From DAOPXV01 sp964551445 (GTDB lineage: Bacteria; Muiribacteriota; UBA9980): a DNA stretch of 64,000 bases. The stretch is from NCBI GenBank assembly GCA_964551445.1, contig CAZKCG010000016.1, forward strand, positions 36,214-100,213, written 5' to 3'. The translations under genes were made by a program, and so were the position numbers. Every line of letters starts with the position of its first letter. Position 1 is the first letter of the stretch. The notes beneath the pieces are model-generated. The model was not told where the DNA came from and searched no databases. It saw nothing but the letters and a program-made list of their open reading frames with translations. Of this stretch, positions 26,335 through 34,396 are shown piece after piece.

Positions 26335-26796
26335 ATGAGATTTTATTTCGTAGATAAGGTCTTGGAATTTAAAAAGGGCTCTTACATCAAAGGCGTGAAA
26401 AACGTCTGCATGACGGAGCCCTTTTTCACTTTCCATTTTCAGCGCTATCCGGTGATGCCGGGAGTTCTGATAATCGAATCGCTCGCGCAGCTCGCCGGGC
26501 TCATGATAGAAATGTCGTTCGACGAGGGAAGCTATAAAAAAGCCATACTATCCATCGTCGATAAGACCAAATTCAAATTCATGGTGCGGCCGGGCGATCA
26601 GATAATAATGAGCGCGAAGCTTTTAAGCATGGCCGACCGCGGGGCGCTGTGCGAAGTTTTCGCCGAAGTGGACGGAAAAAAACTCACCGAGACCGCTCTC
26701 ACATTCGCCCTCGAGGACGCGAGCTTCATTTACGACAAGTATCTCGAGGATGAAAGAAAAGCGCTTATCAACACGCTGATGAGGAATTTCGTCTAA
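26335..26796 (+). CDS. FabZ-like 3-hydroxyacyl-ACP dehydratase (hotdog fold)
   Basis: 153 residues. The catalytic His lies in FHFQRYPVMPGVL and the catalytic acid in ESLAQLAGL, the two hallmarks of FabZ. These enzymes dehydrate 3-hydroxyacyl-ACP in fatty-acid elongation; standalone relatives serve polyketide, aryl polyene or lipid-modification pathways. No other fatty-acid genes are adjacent, so a housekeeping FabZ role is uncertain. It is followed by a 118-bp gap with a hairpin before the metV operon. Confidence 0.85.
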   Translation: MRFYFVDKVLEFKKGSYIKGVKNVCMTEPFFTFHFQRYPVMPGVLIIESLAQLAGLMIEMSFDEGSYKKAILSIVDKTKFKFMVRPGDQIIMSAKLLSMADRGALCEVFAEVDGKKLTETALTFALEDASFIYDKYLEDERKALINTLMRNFV

Positions 26797-26872
26797 CTTT
26801 ATTGCCGGCTGGCGGCCGCTTTAACGCTGCCCGTATCATCATCGCCCGTAACGCTATTTACGCGTCCCGATC

Positions 26873-26889
26873 TCTCCCGGCAAGGGAGA
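26873..26889 (+). terminator. Short hairpin between the fabZ-like gene and metV
   Basis: TCTCCC-GGCAA-GGGAGA followed by TTTATT. The stem is only six pairs and the T-run poor, so it may be an attenuator or partial terminator. Confidence 0.35.
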
Positions 26890-26914
26890 TTTATTCAGCA
26901 AGGAAATACTTCAA

Positions 26915-27469
26915 ATGATAAAAACCAGGCTTGACGGAAACTTCGATTATAAAAACGCTGTCAGAAAAGGCTCGACGGTTGGAATTATCGGATGCTCCGA
27001 CTGCGCTTCCGTTTATCAGACAGGCGACAGCAAGACCATCGAAAAGATCCGCGATTCTCTTTCCGGCCACTGCGAAATTATTTTCGCCGCGTCCATGGAT
27101 TCTCCTTGCGATCAGAGGCTGCTGCGGTATGTTTCAAAGACCGTCGTCGGTTTTGAAAAACCTGAGTATTATTTGCTTCTCACATGCGTCGCGGGCGTTC
27201 AGAGCATAACCAATTATCTTTCGCTTATAAGGCCGCGCGAGGGCTTCACCGTGATCTCGCCGGTCGCGACCGAGGAATTTTCGATAATATCGGCGGGGGG
27301 CGCTTCGCATAAGGCTTGCGTTTTCTGCCGTGAGTGCGTTTTCGACGACAGAACGGTTTTTTGTCCCATAGCCAATTGCCCCGTAAATAAAAAAGACGGG
27401 CCCTGTCAGAACCGCGGGTCGAATAATTGCGTCGTCGACGAAAGAAGGCAGTGCTCATGGATCTATTGA
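26915..27469 (+). CDS. metV: MetV-like zinc-binding methylenetetrahydrofolate reductase accessory subunit
   Basis: 184 residues. The N-terminal half has GIIGCSDCASVYQTGDSKTIEKI and the centre CVAGVQS. The C-terminal zinc-binding segment reads CRECVFDDRTVFCPIANCP, then DGPCQNRGSNNC and QCSWIY. This is the conserved pattern of MTHFR_C/MetV proteins, which form a complex with MetF and link methylene-THF reduction to ferredoxin or other carriers in acetogens and sulfate reducers. AAGGAA precedes the ATG. The stop overlaps the metF-like gene by 13 bases, and MetV-MetF pairing is the usual arrangement. Confidence 0.87.
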   Translation: MIKTRLDGNFDYKNAVRKGSTVGIIGCSDCASVYQTGDSKTIEKIRDSLSGHCEIIFAASMDSPCDQRLLRYVSKTVVGFEKPEYYLLLTCVAGVQSITNYLSLIRPREGFTVISPVATEEFSIISAGGASHKACVFCRECVFDDRTVFCPIANCPVNKKDGPCQNRGSNNCVVDERRQCSWIY

Positions 27470-28086
27470 GATTTCCCGCCGCCGTTTTTGAAACGCCTGA
27501 TTCTCTCGGGGAAGTAAAAAGGCTCGCGGAAACATTCGTTAAATGGAATATTCAAACGCTTTTCGTTTCCGAAGGCGGGCTGAACGCTTTTATTTTCATT
27601 GAATACCTTAAAAAATACGGTTTTTCGTCCGAATTCGGTCTTTGCCTGCACGCGCGCGATAAGAACGGAGCGGCCCTGGCGTCTGACGTTCTGACGGCGC
27701 GCGAGATGGGCGTGCGCTATATTTATTTCAGGGAACCCGATTATAGCGCCGTGAACGCGGTTAATTTCGAATCGAGCCTTTCGCTGATAAAGTCCGTTCG
27801 CGCAAGTTCCGGCGGTCATTTTAAAATTATTGTCCAGAATTCGTTCATGCACGGAAACGATGAAACGCTTCTTAAAAAACAGCTCGCGACAGGCGCGGAT
27901 ATGGTCGCGGCGGAGCTTGACGGCGCCGGAAGTATCAATAAAAATGAATATTCTAAAATTATAGTCGATTTCGTCCGCCTTTCTAAAGTTTATAATGCCG
28001 GTCCGGCCGCGGTTCGCGGTAAAAATGTATTGATCGATATGGTTTGCGATAAGGTGGATCTTGAACTTGCTTCAAAACTTTTCTGA
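27457..28086 (+). CDS. MetF-like methylenetetrahydrofolate reductase homologue (short)
   Basis: 209 residues from the ATG at 27457, versus about 290 for MetF. LCLHARDKNGAALASDVLTA followed by REMGVRYIYF aligns with the MetF substrate segment (HLTCRDRN...SDLLGA...LGVRNVL), and LLKKQLATGADMVAAEL with the later GAD-containing strand. The N-terminal EFFPPK segment with the catalytic glutamate is not recognisable. It may be a reduced MetF that works with MetV, or a TIM-barrel protein that only binds a folate. It overlaps genes on both sides. Confidence 0.7.
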   Translation: MDLLRFPAAVFETPDSLGEVKRLAETFVKWNIQTLFVSEGGLNAFIFIEYLKKYGFSSEFGLCLHARDKNGAALASDVLTAREMGVRYIYFREPDYSAVNAVNFESSLSLIKSVRASSGGHFKIIVQNSFMHGNDETLLKKQLATGADMVAAELDGAGSINKNEYSKIIVDFVRLSKVYNAGPAAVRGKNVLIDMVCDKVDLELASKLF

Positions 28087-30019
28087 TAATTTTTTCACTG
28101 AAAATATCGGCGACACGCTCGTGCTGTCGGGAGCGGCGGCTTCGGCGCGCGGAGCTTTCGAAGCAGGCGCGGGGCTTGTATTGACCTATCCCGGTTCGCC
28201 CGTCGTTGAAACTTTCGATGTTCTCGCTGATACATCAGGTCCGATCGCCAAAAGATGCCAGATCGTGATAAACGAACATGTGGCTTACCATAAAGCTCTC
28301 GGGTATTCGCTTTCGGGTGGAAGAAGCTTTCTGATAATGAAACACGTGGGATTTAACGTGGCTTCCGACCCGGCGCATTATTCGGCGTACACGGGCGTCC
28401 GCGGCGGCATGGTAATACTCATCGGTTCGGATCCCGGTGCGGCGTGTTCCACCGGAGAATTCGATACGCGTTACAATTCGCTGCATACTCATATTCCGGT
28501 CATAGAGCCGCGTAACTTTCAGGAGGCCGTAGATTCAACGAAAGGCGCGTTCGAGCTGTCTGAAGCGATAAAACTTCCGGTGATAATTGTTATTCCATCG
28601 GGTTTTTGTTACGGCGTCGGAAGCGTCACGGCGGGCGCGGTTGAAAAGATCAGAGACGGACTTGAATTTATTAATTCGCCCGATTATACCAACGTCGGAG
28701 CGCGCGCGGCCGAACGGCACAGAAAGCTGTCGGAAAAGATAACGGCCCTCGAGACGGATGACGTGAGCGGCAAAAACGGTTACCCAAAGTCAGTTTTTGA
28801 GGATAACGGTTCTGAAACTCTTATCATCGCTTCCGGAATATATCTTGATTTCGTGAAAGAATCGCTTGAAATTTTGAAATTATCAAAAAGCGCTTCGATC
28901 TATTCGCCAGCGGTCACTTACCCGATAAATCAGTTCGATCTTTTAAAGGTTTTTGAAGGCGGGAATTTTTCGCGCGTAATATTCGTGGAAGATCTCGAGG
29001 GTTTTTTAGAGCTTCAGATAACTTCTATTCTTTTTAAAAAAGGCTTGAAAGCTTCCGTTCACGGCAAGAACGCTTTCAGATCCTACGGAGATCTCAACTT
29101 TCAAAGGGTTAAAGAGACGCTTGAAAATTTATTGTCCGATACGGCTATGCCGCATAACGAAAAACGGCCGGTTGAAATTGAAAATGCTTCAAAAATTAAG
29201 GCCATCGGCGCGTGTTCCAATGATCTTTTAAACCCGGTATTCCGCGAAGGCACCTTCTGTCCCGGATGCCCGCACCGCGCGTTTTTTTACGCGCTGAAAA
29301 AATATCTGGGGCCGGACGATATCATCGGCGGTGATATAGGCTGCAGTTCGCTTCCGCCGCATTTTTCATCGTGGCTCACCTGCATGAATTCGGGGACGTC
29401 CATAGCCGCCGGAGTCGAGCTCGCGATGCGCGATGGTGACATCCCTCAAAAGGTCGTTTCGCTTATAGGCGATTCGACGCTTTTTCACAGCGGTCTTCAG
29501 ACCATGATCGAATGTATCGAAAAAGACTCGAACCAGATCTGTTTCATTCTCGATAACAGTTGGACCGCCATGACGGGGCATCAGCCGACCCCCGCGACGA
29601 AAAAATTCGCCGACGGATCGGTCAACGAGAGATCGATCGAAATAAGAAAGGTGCTCGAAGCCTTTGGCGCGAAAAAAATATTCGAGGCGGATCCTTATAG
29701 AATTAACGGCTTTAAAATGATACTGAAAAAAGCGTTTGAAGAAGGGCCCGGTTTTAAGATCGTTATAATATCACATGAATGCAGGCTTTTAGAGTATAAA
29801 CGGCGGCTTAAAAAGAAATGGTCGCAGAAATTCTTTATATCGCCCCAGCGCTGCCGGAAATGTAACGAATGTTATTCGGTGCTGACATGCCCCGCCATTT
29901 ATAAGAATGCGGAAGGCGATCTTTTCATAGATGAAACGCTTTGCAACGGCTGTTCCGTATGTCATCAGATATGCCCGAACGGGGCGATAATGAAGATCGG
30001 GGTGAGTCTCGTTGATTAA
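28061..30019 (+). CDS. iorA: Indolepyruvate:ferredoxin oxidoreductase, alpha subunit
   Basis: 652 residues, starting at a TTG (28061; a second TTG at 28067 is better spaced from AAGGTGG). IorA decarboxylates aryl-pyruvates to aryl-acetyl-CoA with TPP and reduces ferredoxin. The pyrimidine-binding half (LTYPGSPVVETFDVL) comes first. The TPP-binding half shows FCPGCPHRAFF, GDIGCSS and GDSTLFHSGLQTMIE. Two [4Fe-4S] motifs close the protein: CRKCNECYSVLTCP and CNGCSVCHQICP. It overlaps the metF-like gene by about 20 bases and iorB by eight. Here it could supply low-potential electrons to the operon's ferredoxin-domain protein. Confidence 0.95.
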   Translation: MNLLQNFSDNFFTENIGDTLVLSGAAASARGAFEAGAGLVLTYPGSPVVETFDVLADTSGPIAKRCQIVINEHVAYHKALGYSLSGGRSFLIMKHVGFNVASDPAHYSAYTGVRGGMVILIGSDPGAACSTGEFDTRYNSLHTHIPVIEPRNFQEAVDSTKGAFELSEAIKLPVIIVIPSGFCYGVGSVTAGAVEKIRDGLEFINSPDYTNVGARAAERHRKLSEKITALETDDVSGKNGYPKSVFEDNGSETLIIASGIYLDFVKESLEILKLSKSASIYSPAVTYPINQFDLLKVFEGGNFSRVIFVEDLEGFLELQITSILFKKGLKASVHGKNAFRSYGDLNFQRVKETLENLLSDTAMPHNEKRPVEIENASKIKAIGACSNDLLNPVFREGTFCPGCPHRAFFYALKKYLGPDDIIGGDIGCSSLPPHFSSWLTCMNSGTSIAAGVELAMRDGDIPQKVVSLIGDSTLFHSGLQTMIECIEKDSNQICFILDNSWTAMTGHQPTPATKKFADGSVNERSIEIRKVLEAFGAKKIFEADPYRINGFKMILKKAFEEGPGFKIVIISHECRLLEYKRRLKKKWSQKFFISPQRCRKCNECYSVLTCPAIYKNAEGDLFIDETLCNGCSVCHQICPNGAIMKIGVSLVD

Positions 30020-30584
30020 GAATATTATTATAACCGGAATAGGCGGACAGGGCGTGCTCTATCTGAGCGCCATGATGAGAAAAATTCTGGCTGTCAGATA
30101 CGGCGCTATATCCGGCTTCGATAACAGAGGCGGCGCCCAGAGGCTCGGGCATGTCTCTTCGGCGATAAGATATTCCGCCGATGGATCTGATAAACATATG
30201 GCTATAGACTTCGCCGACGGCGCATGCGATTTTCTCATCGCGCTGGAAGCGTCCGAAGCGCTTCGGTTCAACGCGAAGGTTTCGAGGCGCACGATAGTTA
30301 TAATGGACGAATTTATTATTCCGCCGACGAACATAAGAAGAAGCGATTCCGAATATTTCAAGTTAGACGAAATAAGATCGCACTTTGAAAAGATCGCGGG
30401 TACGGTGATAGTTAAAAATTTCAGGAATATCTCGGCCGGTAAATTCGGCGGCCACCTTTACGCGAACCTTTTGATGTTCGGCGAGTTTGTTAAAAATTGC
30501 GGTGGTGATATGCCAATGAAATTCGTTGAAGATATGGTCTCAAAAAACGATCTTGAAAAAATAAGATACGGATGCGTGAATTGA
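30012..30584 (+). CDS. iorB: Indolepyruvate:ferredoxin oxidoreductase, beta subunit
   Basis: 190 residues, usual length. The N-terminal GIGGQGVLYLSAMM and SGFDNRGGAQRLGHVSSAIR are typical of the gamma/beta-type subunit that completes the IorAB complex. It starts at a TTG overlapping the iorA stop, with GGGGTGAG seven bases upstream. The stop is one base before the methyltransferase start, so translation is coupled throughout this region. Confidence 0.93.
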   Translation: MIKNIIITGIGGQGVLYLSAMMRKILAVRYGAISGFDNRGGAQRLGHVSSAIRYSADGSDKHMAIDFADGACDFLIALEASEALRFNAKVSRRTIVIMDEFIIPPTNIRRSDSEYFKLDEIRSHFEKIAGTVIVKNFRNISAGKFGGHLYANLLMFGEFVKNCGGDMPMKFVEDMVSKNDLEKIRYGCVN

Positions 30585-30585
30585 A

Positions 30586-31245
30586 ATGTTGATATACGGC
30601 TTGATGAAATATATCGAAAAGATCCCCGTGAGATACGATAAAATGATGAATATCCTCACTTTCGGAAATCATTCACGCTCGCATAAGATACTTCTATCTT
30701 ATGTAAAACCGGGAATGCGGGTTTTAGATATAGGCTGCGGCACGGGCGATTTCTCGCTTAAATGCGCGGGGCTCGGCGCGGCCGTGACATGCGTGGACGC
30801 GTCCATCGAAATGCTGAGGGTGCTGAAAAATAAGATAGCGGAAAAAACCGCTGGAAATAATATTCGAATAATTGAATGCGGTTCGGCCTCGGTGAAAGAG
30901 ATGCTGAAGCAAGAGAAATTCGACCTTATCGTGATGTCCATGATGCTCGGAGAGCTCCCTGAAATAGTGCGAAAAAAGACCATGCGCTCGGCCTCGGAAC
31001 TTCTCGCGCCGGGCGGGGCGATCCTGATAAACGATGAATTATGGCCGAAAAATAAGCTCCTGAGCCTGATATACCATTTTTTATTCTGGATATTCTTCAT
31101 ACCGAATTTTATACTGACGAGGACCCTTATCAGGCCGGTGAAGGACCTCGACGCGGATATAAAGGAATGTTCGCTCGAGGCCGCTGAAACTAAAACGCTG
31201 TTTTTCGGGGTTATTACGATATTGAAACTTGTGAGAAGATCATGA
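30586..31245 (+). CDS. SAM-dependent methyltransferase next to the HgcAB-like protein
   Basis: 219 residues. Class I methyltransferase motif I is VLDIGCGTGDFSLKC, followed by VTCVDAS and a post-motif FDLIVMSMMLGELPE. The N-terminal part (RYDKMMNILTFGNH) resembles UbiE/MenG enzymes. A hydrophobic segment (SLIYHFLFWIFFIPNFIL, about 165-182) suggests membrane contact. The stop overlaps the HgcAB-like start as ATGA, so the two products are made together. I recall methyltransferases in this position being labelled corrinoid-protein-associated (CpaM) in family databases, but I could not check this. The substrate may be the corrinoid protein, its cofactor or a small molecule. Confidence 0.85.
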   Translation: MLIYGLMKYIEKIPVRYDKMMNILTFGNHSRSHKILLSYVKPGMRVLDIGCGTGDFSLKCAGLGAAVTCVDASIEMLRVLKNKIAEKTAGNNIRIIECGSASVKEMLKQEKFDLIVMSMMLGELPEIVRKKTMRSASELLAPGGAILINDELWPKNKLLSLIYHFLFWIFFIPNFILTRTLIRPVKDLDADIKECSLEAAETKTLFFGVITILKLVRRS

Positions 31246-32345
31246 TGAAAAAAATAATAGATCATATAATCAATATCAGATGCGTGATGCTCCGGTATAA
31301 CCCGATAAGGCATGAAGTGGGGCTTATCAGGATCGGAAATCCCGGGCCCGATTCGCCGGTTCTGGTCTCCGGGAATTATTTTCATACCGTAAAGCGCCTG
31401 ATAGCCGAACTTTCCGGAATAGACTGTTACCTTCTGGTCGCGGATTCGGCCGGTATAAACGTCTGGTGCGCCGCGGGCGTATGCGATTTCAACGAACATA
31501 AGATAGCCGACGCCGTCAATTCATGCTCCATCGCGGATATCGTAACTCACAGAAAGCTTATCCTGCCTCAGCTTGCCGCCGTCGGCATCGATAAAAAAAA
31601 GCTCTTCGAGGAATGCGGATTTAAAGCCGTATGGGGCCCGGCCGCCATGTACGATATTAAAAAATTCCTTGAAAACGATATGAAGGCGCCCGCCGATATG
31701 CGCGTCGCGAGATTTCCGATGAACGAGCGCTGGTATAACGCGGTCGGAATGTTCGGAGTTTTCCTTGTTCCCGTATTGATATCCGCCCTTGTCCTTCCTA
31801 AAAAATTCAGAAAGCATCTTCATTTCATAGTTTTGATGAATTTTATAAATATTTTCACGAATTTTATATTTTATGAAAAATTCCCGTTCAGATATCCGGC
31901 CAATAATTCCATGTTTTTCGGGGTTCTGACATATATCGGAATATTCTTATATACTTTTTTAATAAATCCGGCCGCGAAGGTCATGCTTAAATTTTATCTT
32001 GCGGCCGCGGCGGTCATTAATTTTCTCGTGTCAATAGATATGCTCGGGTCGACGCCGTTTTATAAGACGACCATCGCGCACTGGCTTAAAAATTTTAATA
32101 ACAGCAGCATGTTCCAGCCGAAGGTGAATGAAAAATGCGTGAAATGTCTTGAATGTTTAAAGGTATGCCCGAAGGGAATATTCGAATTCGAGAATAAAAC
32201 GATTTCCGTGAGGCTCGAGCGGGAGTGCTGCGAATGCCTGGCCTGCGTCAAACAATGCCCCGCCCGCGCCATAACCAATATCAACGGAAGTTATTATAAA
32301 GAGGATATAAAAAGCATTCCCGATATAGACGAGCTGATGAGGTGA
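31242..32345 (+). CDS. HgcAB-like fusion protein (corrinoid-binding domain, membrane domain, ferredoxin)
   Basis: 367 residues. Residues about 25-165 match the HgcA corrinoid domain: GINVWCAAGV puts the cap-helix cysteine at Cys76, followed by IVTHRKLILPQLAAVGID and a GFKAVWGP segment, all in HgcA order. About four membrane helices span 165-285. The C-terminal 70 residues form a 2[4Fe-4S] ferredoxin like HgcB: CVKCLECLKVCP and CCECLACVKQCP. HgcA passes a methyl group from a corrinoid to Hg(II), and HgcB reduces the corrinoid. Differences from proven enzymes: V replaces K after the NVWCAAG motif, and the C-terminal cysteines of HgcB are absent. Fused homologues are known in a few microbes, so the acceptor may not be mercury. 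Confidence 0.88.
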   Translation: MMKKIIDHIINIRCVMLRYNPIRHEVGLIRIGNPGPDSPVLVSGNYFHTVKRLIAELSGIDCYLLVADSAGINVWCAAGVCDFNEHKIADAVNSCSIADIVTHRKLILPQLAAVGIDKKKLFEECGFKAVWGPAAMYDIKKFLENDMKAPADMRVARFPMNERWYNAVGMFGVFLVPVLISALVLPKKFRKHLHFIVLMNFINIFTNFIFYEKFPFRYPANNSMFFGVLTYIGIFLYTFLINPAAKVMLKFYLAAAAVINFLVSIDMLGSTPFYKTTIAHWLKNFNNSSMFQPKVNEKCVKCLECLKVCPKGIFEFENKTISVRLERECCECLACVKQCPARAITNINGSYYKEDIKSIPDIDELMR

Positions 32346-32347
32346 GC

Positions 32348-33820
32348 ATGAATTCTCCCATAAGATATCTGCATGAAAATCATGAATATATAATATTCGA
32401 ATATTTAAAAAGGCATTTTCTTTTTATCGTTCAATTTTCAGGTCTTTTCGAACTTTCTTCCGAAAAGATAATAACCGGCGAAGATAATGAGGGAGATCCC
32501 AAATTATCGCCTGAATTTATCACTTCGATCAACGGGATCTTATCTTTGATCCGCGAAGAAGAACTTTTCACGAATAAAAAGGCGGTCGAGAAAGACCGCG
32601 GTCAAAAGGTTTCAGTTTCGGCCGTGAATCTCAACCTTACGCCGCGCTGCAATCTCGCCTGCGTATATTGTTACGCCAAGGGCGGCGATTATGAACGGCT
32701 GGACGGGGATATGAAGATCGAAACGGTCATGTCCGCGCTTCGCGAAGCGCTGCCGTATGTCGATAACATGCGCGATTTCCGCTTCGAGTTCTTCGGCGGA
32801 GAGCCGCTTTTGAATCTCGACGCCATCGGGTCCGTCCTCGACTGGGAAGAAAAGCAGAACGAGGTCAGAAAGCCAATAATAAACAGAATTTCAAGTAATC
32901 TTACAGAATATTCGGGCGAAGTTGAAAGGATCTTAGAACGCGGAAATTTCATTCTTTCGATATCCATCGACGGCGGCCGTGAAACGCAGAATTCACAGCG
33001 CCCTTACAGGGGTGGTCCGGGCTCATACGACGACATAATAGCCAACGCGAAGGCCGTTAAATCAAAATTGCCGCACCTGCCCCTCGTAGCCCGCATGACG
33101 GTTTATAACAACGCGCCCGGCCTTTTGGACGAGGTCCGCGAACTCGTCGCGATGAATATTTTCGATTATTGCTCGATATATAGCGCCGCCATAGACGACC
33201 GCGGCCGCGGCGAAGTTTATATGACCGATGATTTCAAGAAAAGTTTCATGGATCTGGCCGAAAGTTACAACGAATTACTGGCCGGTGAAAAAAATATATT
33301 CAAAGGCTGCCTCGAGCTCAACCGCTATATAGGCCACATTTTAAACGGCACATGCGCGACGAACCACTGCCGCGCAGGAATTGGATATTTCTCGCTTTCT
33401 CCGGACGGAAGCGTTCATCCGTGCCACAGGCTTATCGGAAGGTCTGAATTCGAAATAAAAGGCGGGTTCAAAAACATCGATTCGACGCCGGATTTCTGGA
33501 AAACCACCGTCGATATGCGCGATAGGTGTTCGTTATGCGCCATACGGTATTTCTGCGGCGGCGGATGCAAGCAGGAAGCCTTGATATCGACGGGAGACCC
33601 GCTCGGAGTTTCATGCAAAAGCTGCGATTTTTCAAGGCTTTTATTCGAGTCCGCGCTTGCAGCTTTCGTCCGTCTGGCCGGCGTACCGCTCGAAAAAGTA
33701 AGAAGATCTTCTGAAAAACTCAGCGAAATGTTCGTGCTGTGCGGCCAGAACATCGCGGCCAGCGGCAGGGAAAATTTTGAGGGCCGCATCGGGCCCGAAT
33801 TGAAAAAATTTCTTTTATGA
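32348..33820 (+). CDS. SPASM-domain radical SAM protein
   Basis: 490 residues from the ATG at 32348, six bases after GAGG; a GTG at 32342 overlaps the upstream stop. The radical SAM motif CNLACVYC gives Cys101, Cys105 and Cys108, followed by FEFFGGEPLL. The C-terminal SPASM region contains about ten cysteines (CATNHC, CHRL, CSLCAIRYFCGGGC, CKSCDF) for auxiliary iron-sulfur clusters. Such enzymes modify peptides or proteins (PqqE, sactipeptide maturases, anSME). The N-terminal 85 residues may be a substrate-recognition domain. No precursor peptide gene was found nearby. As the last gene of the operon it may modify the HgcAB-like protein or another protein. Confidence 0.9.
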   Translation: MNSPIRYLHENHEYIIFEYLKRHFLFIVQFSGLFELSSEKIITGEDNEGDPKLSPEFITSINGILSLIREEELFTNKKAVEKDRGQKVSVSAVNLNLTPRCNLACVYCYAKGGDYERLDGDMKIETVMSALREALPYVDNMRDFRFEFFGGEPLLNLDAIGSVLDWEEKQNEVRKPIINRISSNLTEYSGEVERILERGNFILSISIDGGRETQNSQRPYRGGPGSYDDIIANAKAVKSKLPHLPLVARMTVYNNAPGLLDEVRELVAMNIFDYCSIYSAAIDDRGRGEVYMTDDFKKSFMDLAESYNELLAGEKNIFKGCLELNRYIGHILNGTCATNHCRAGIGYFSLSPDGSVHPCHRLIGRSEFEIKGGFKNIDSTPDFWKTTVDMRDRCSLCAIRYFCGGGCKQEALISTGDPLGVSCKSCDFSRLLFESALAAFVRLAGVPLEKVRRSSEKLSEMFVLCGQNIAASGRENFEGRIGPELKKFLL

Positions 33821-33828
33821 TATCTTTT

Positions 33829-34236
33829 TCAGGCCGCCGAATTGAATACGTCGATCGGTATGCGTTCCAATACCGCCTGAAAAACCTTTTCAGCGATCAG
33901 GATCGCTTCTTTGGCCTCGGCCGCGTTCGACCGGAAACCGGCCGCCTTTGAATAAGGTTTCATTAACATGACCTTGAAAATAACTTTTTTAAGCACAGGC
34001 TCTGTCTCGATACAGGCGTCGGCCATCTGTTTGATGCTCATATTAGGAACGGAATCTTTTTTTCTGAAGATCAGAAAAGCTCTCAAGGCGTTCTCTATAG
34101 CTGCTTCGCAGTGGTAGATGATATCTTCGTGAACCGGCGCGTCGGAAAGAAAAACTATGCCGGCGGCGCGAAGTTCGATCGCGGAAGCCGAAAGCGATCT
34201 TTTTATCTTTGATAACAACGGGCTGTCTTTTGTCAT
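33829..34236 (-). CDS. HEPN-domain protein
   Basis: 135 residues from the ATG at 34236, ten bases after a GGGGGG ribosome site. The helix HCEAAIENALRAFLIFRKK, the loop with IKQMADAC and the C-terminal EAKEAILIAEKVFQAVLERI follow the HEPN pattern. The family includes toxins with an RX4-6H RNase motif, but this motif is not evident here and no MNT nucleotidyltransferase partner is adjacent. The gene converges with the radical SAM gene with an eight-base gap. Function unknown. Confidence 0.72.
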   Translation of the reverse strand: MTKDSPLLSKIKRSLSASAIELRAAGIVFLSDAPVHEDIIYHCEAAIENALRAFLIFRKKDSVPNMSIKQMADACIETEPVLKKVIFKVMLMKPYSKAAGFRSNAAEAKEAILIAEKVFQAVLERIPIDVFNSAA

Positions 34237-34333
34237 ATATAACACCCCCCTACTATTTAGTTTACTTTAAATTCGCTTTTTTTTCAAGATAATACCGCTT
34301 CACCGTCGAAAAATCATCCGCGCGCAAATTTTT

Positions 34334-34362
34334 TTGAAACATTTTAAATATTATGTTATAAT
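34334..34362 (+). promoter_or_regulatory. Sigma-70 type promoter for the aminotransferase
   Basis: TTGAAA and TATAAT with 17-base spacing, about 35 bases upstream of the start codon. Confidence 0.78.
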
Positions 34363-34396
34363 GTTTTAAAAAGCATATCGGCCGGGAGGTAATAAA

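Noticed and set aside
26797..26914. Cobalamin riboswitch upstream of the corrinoid operon
   Set aside because: The 118-bp gap has only a short hairpin and no B12-box-like sequence.
30699..31499. 266-residue reading frame opposite the methyltransferase and HgcAB-like genes
   Set aside because: Antisense shadow of two genes with recognised motifs.
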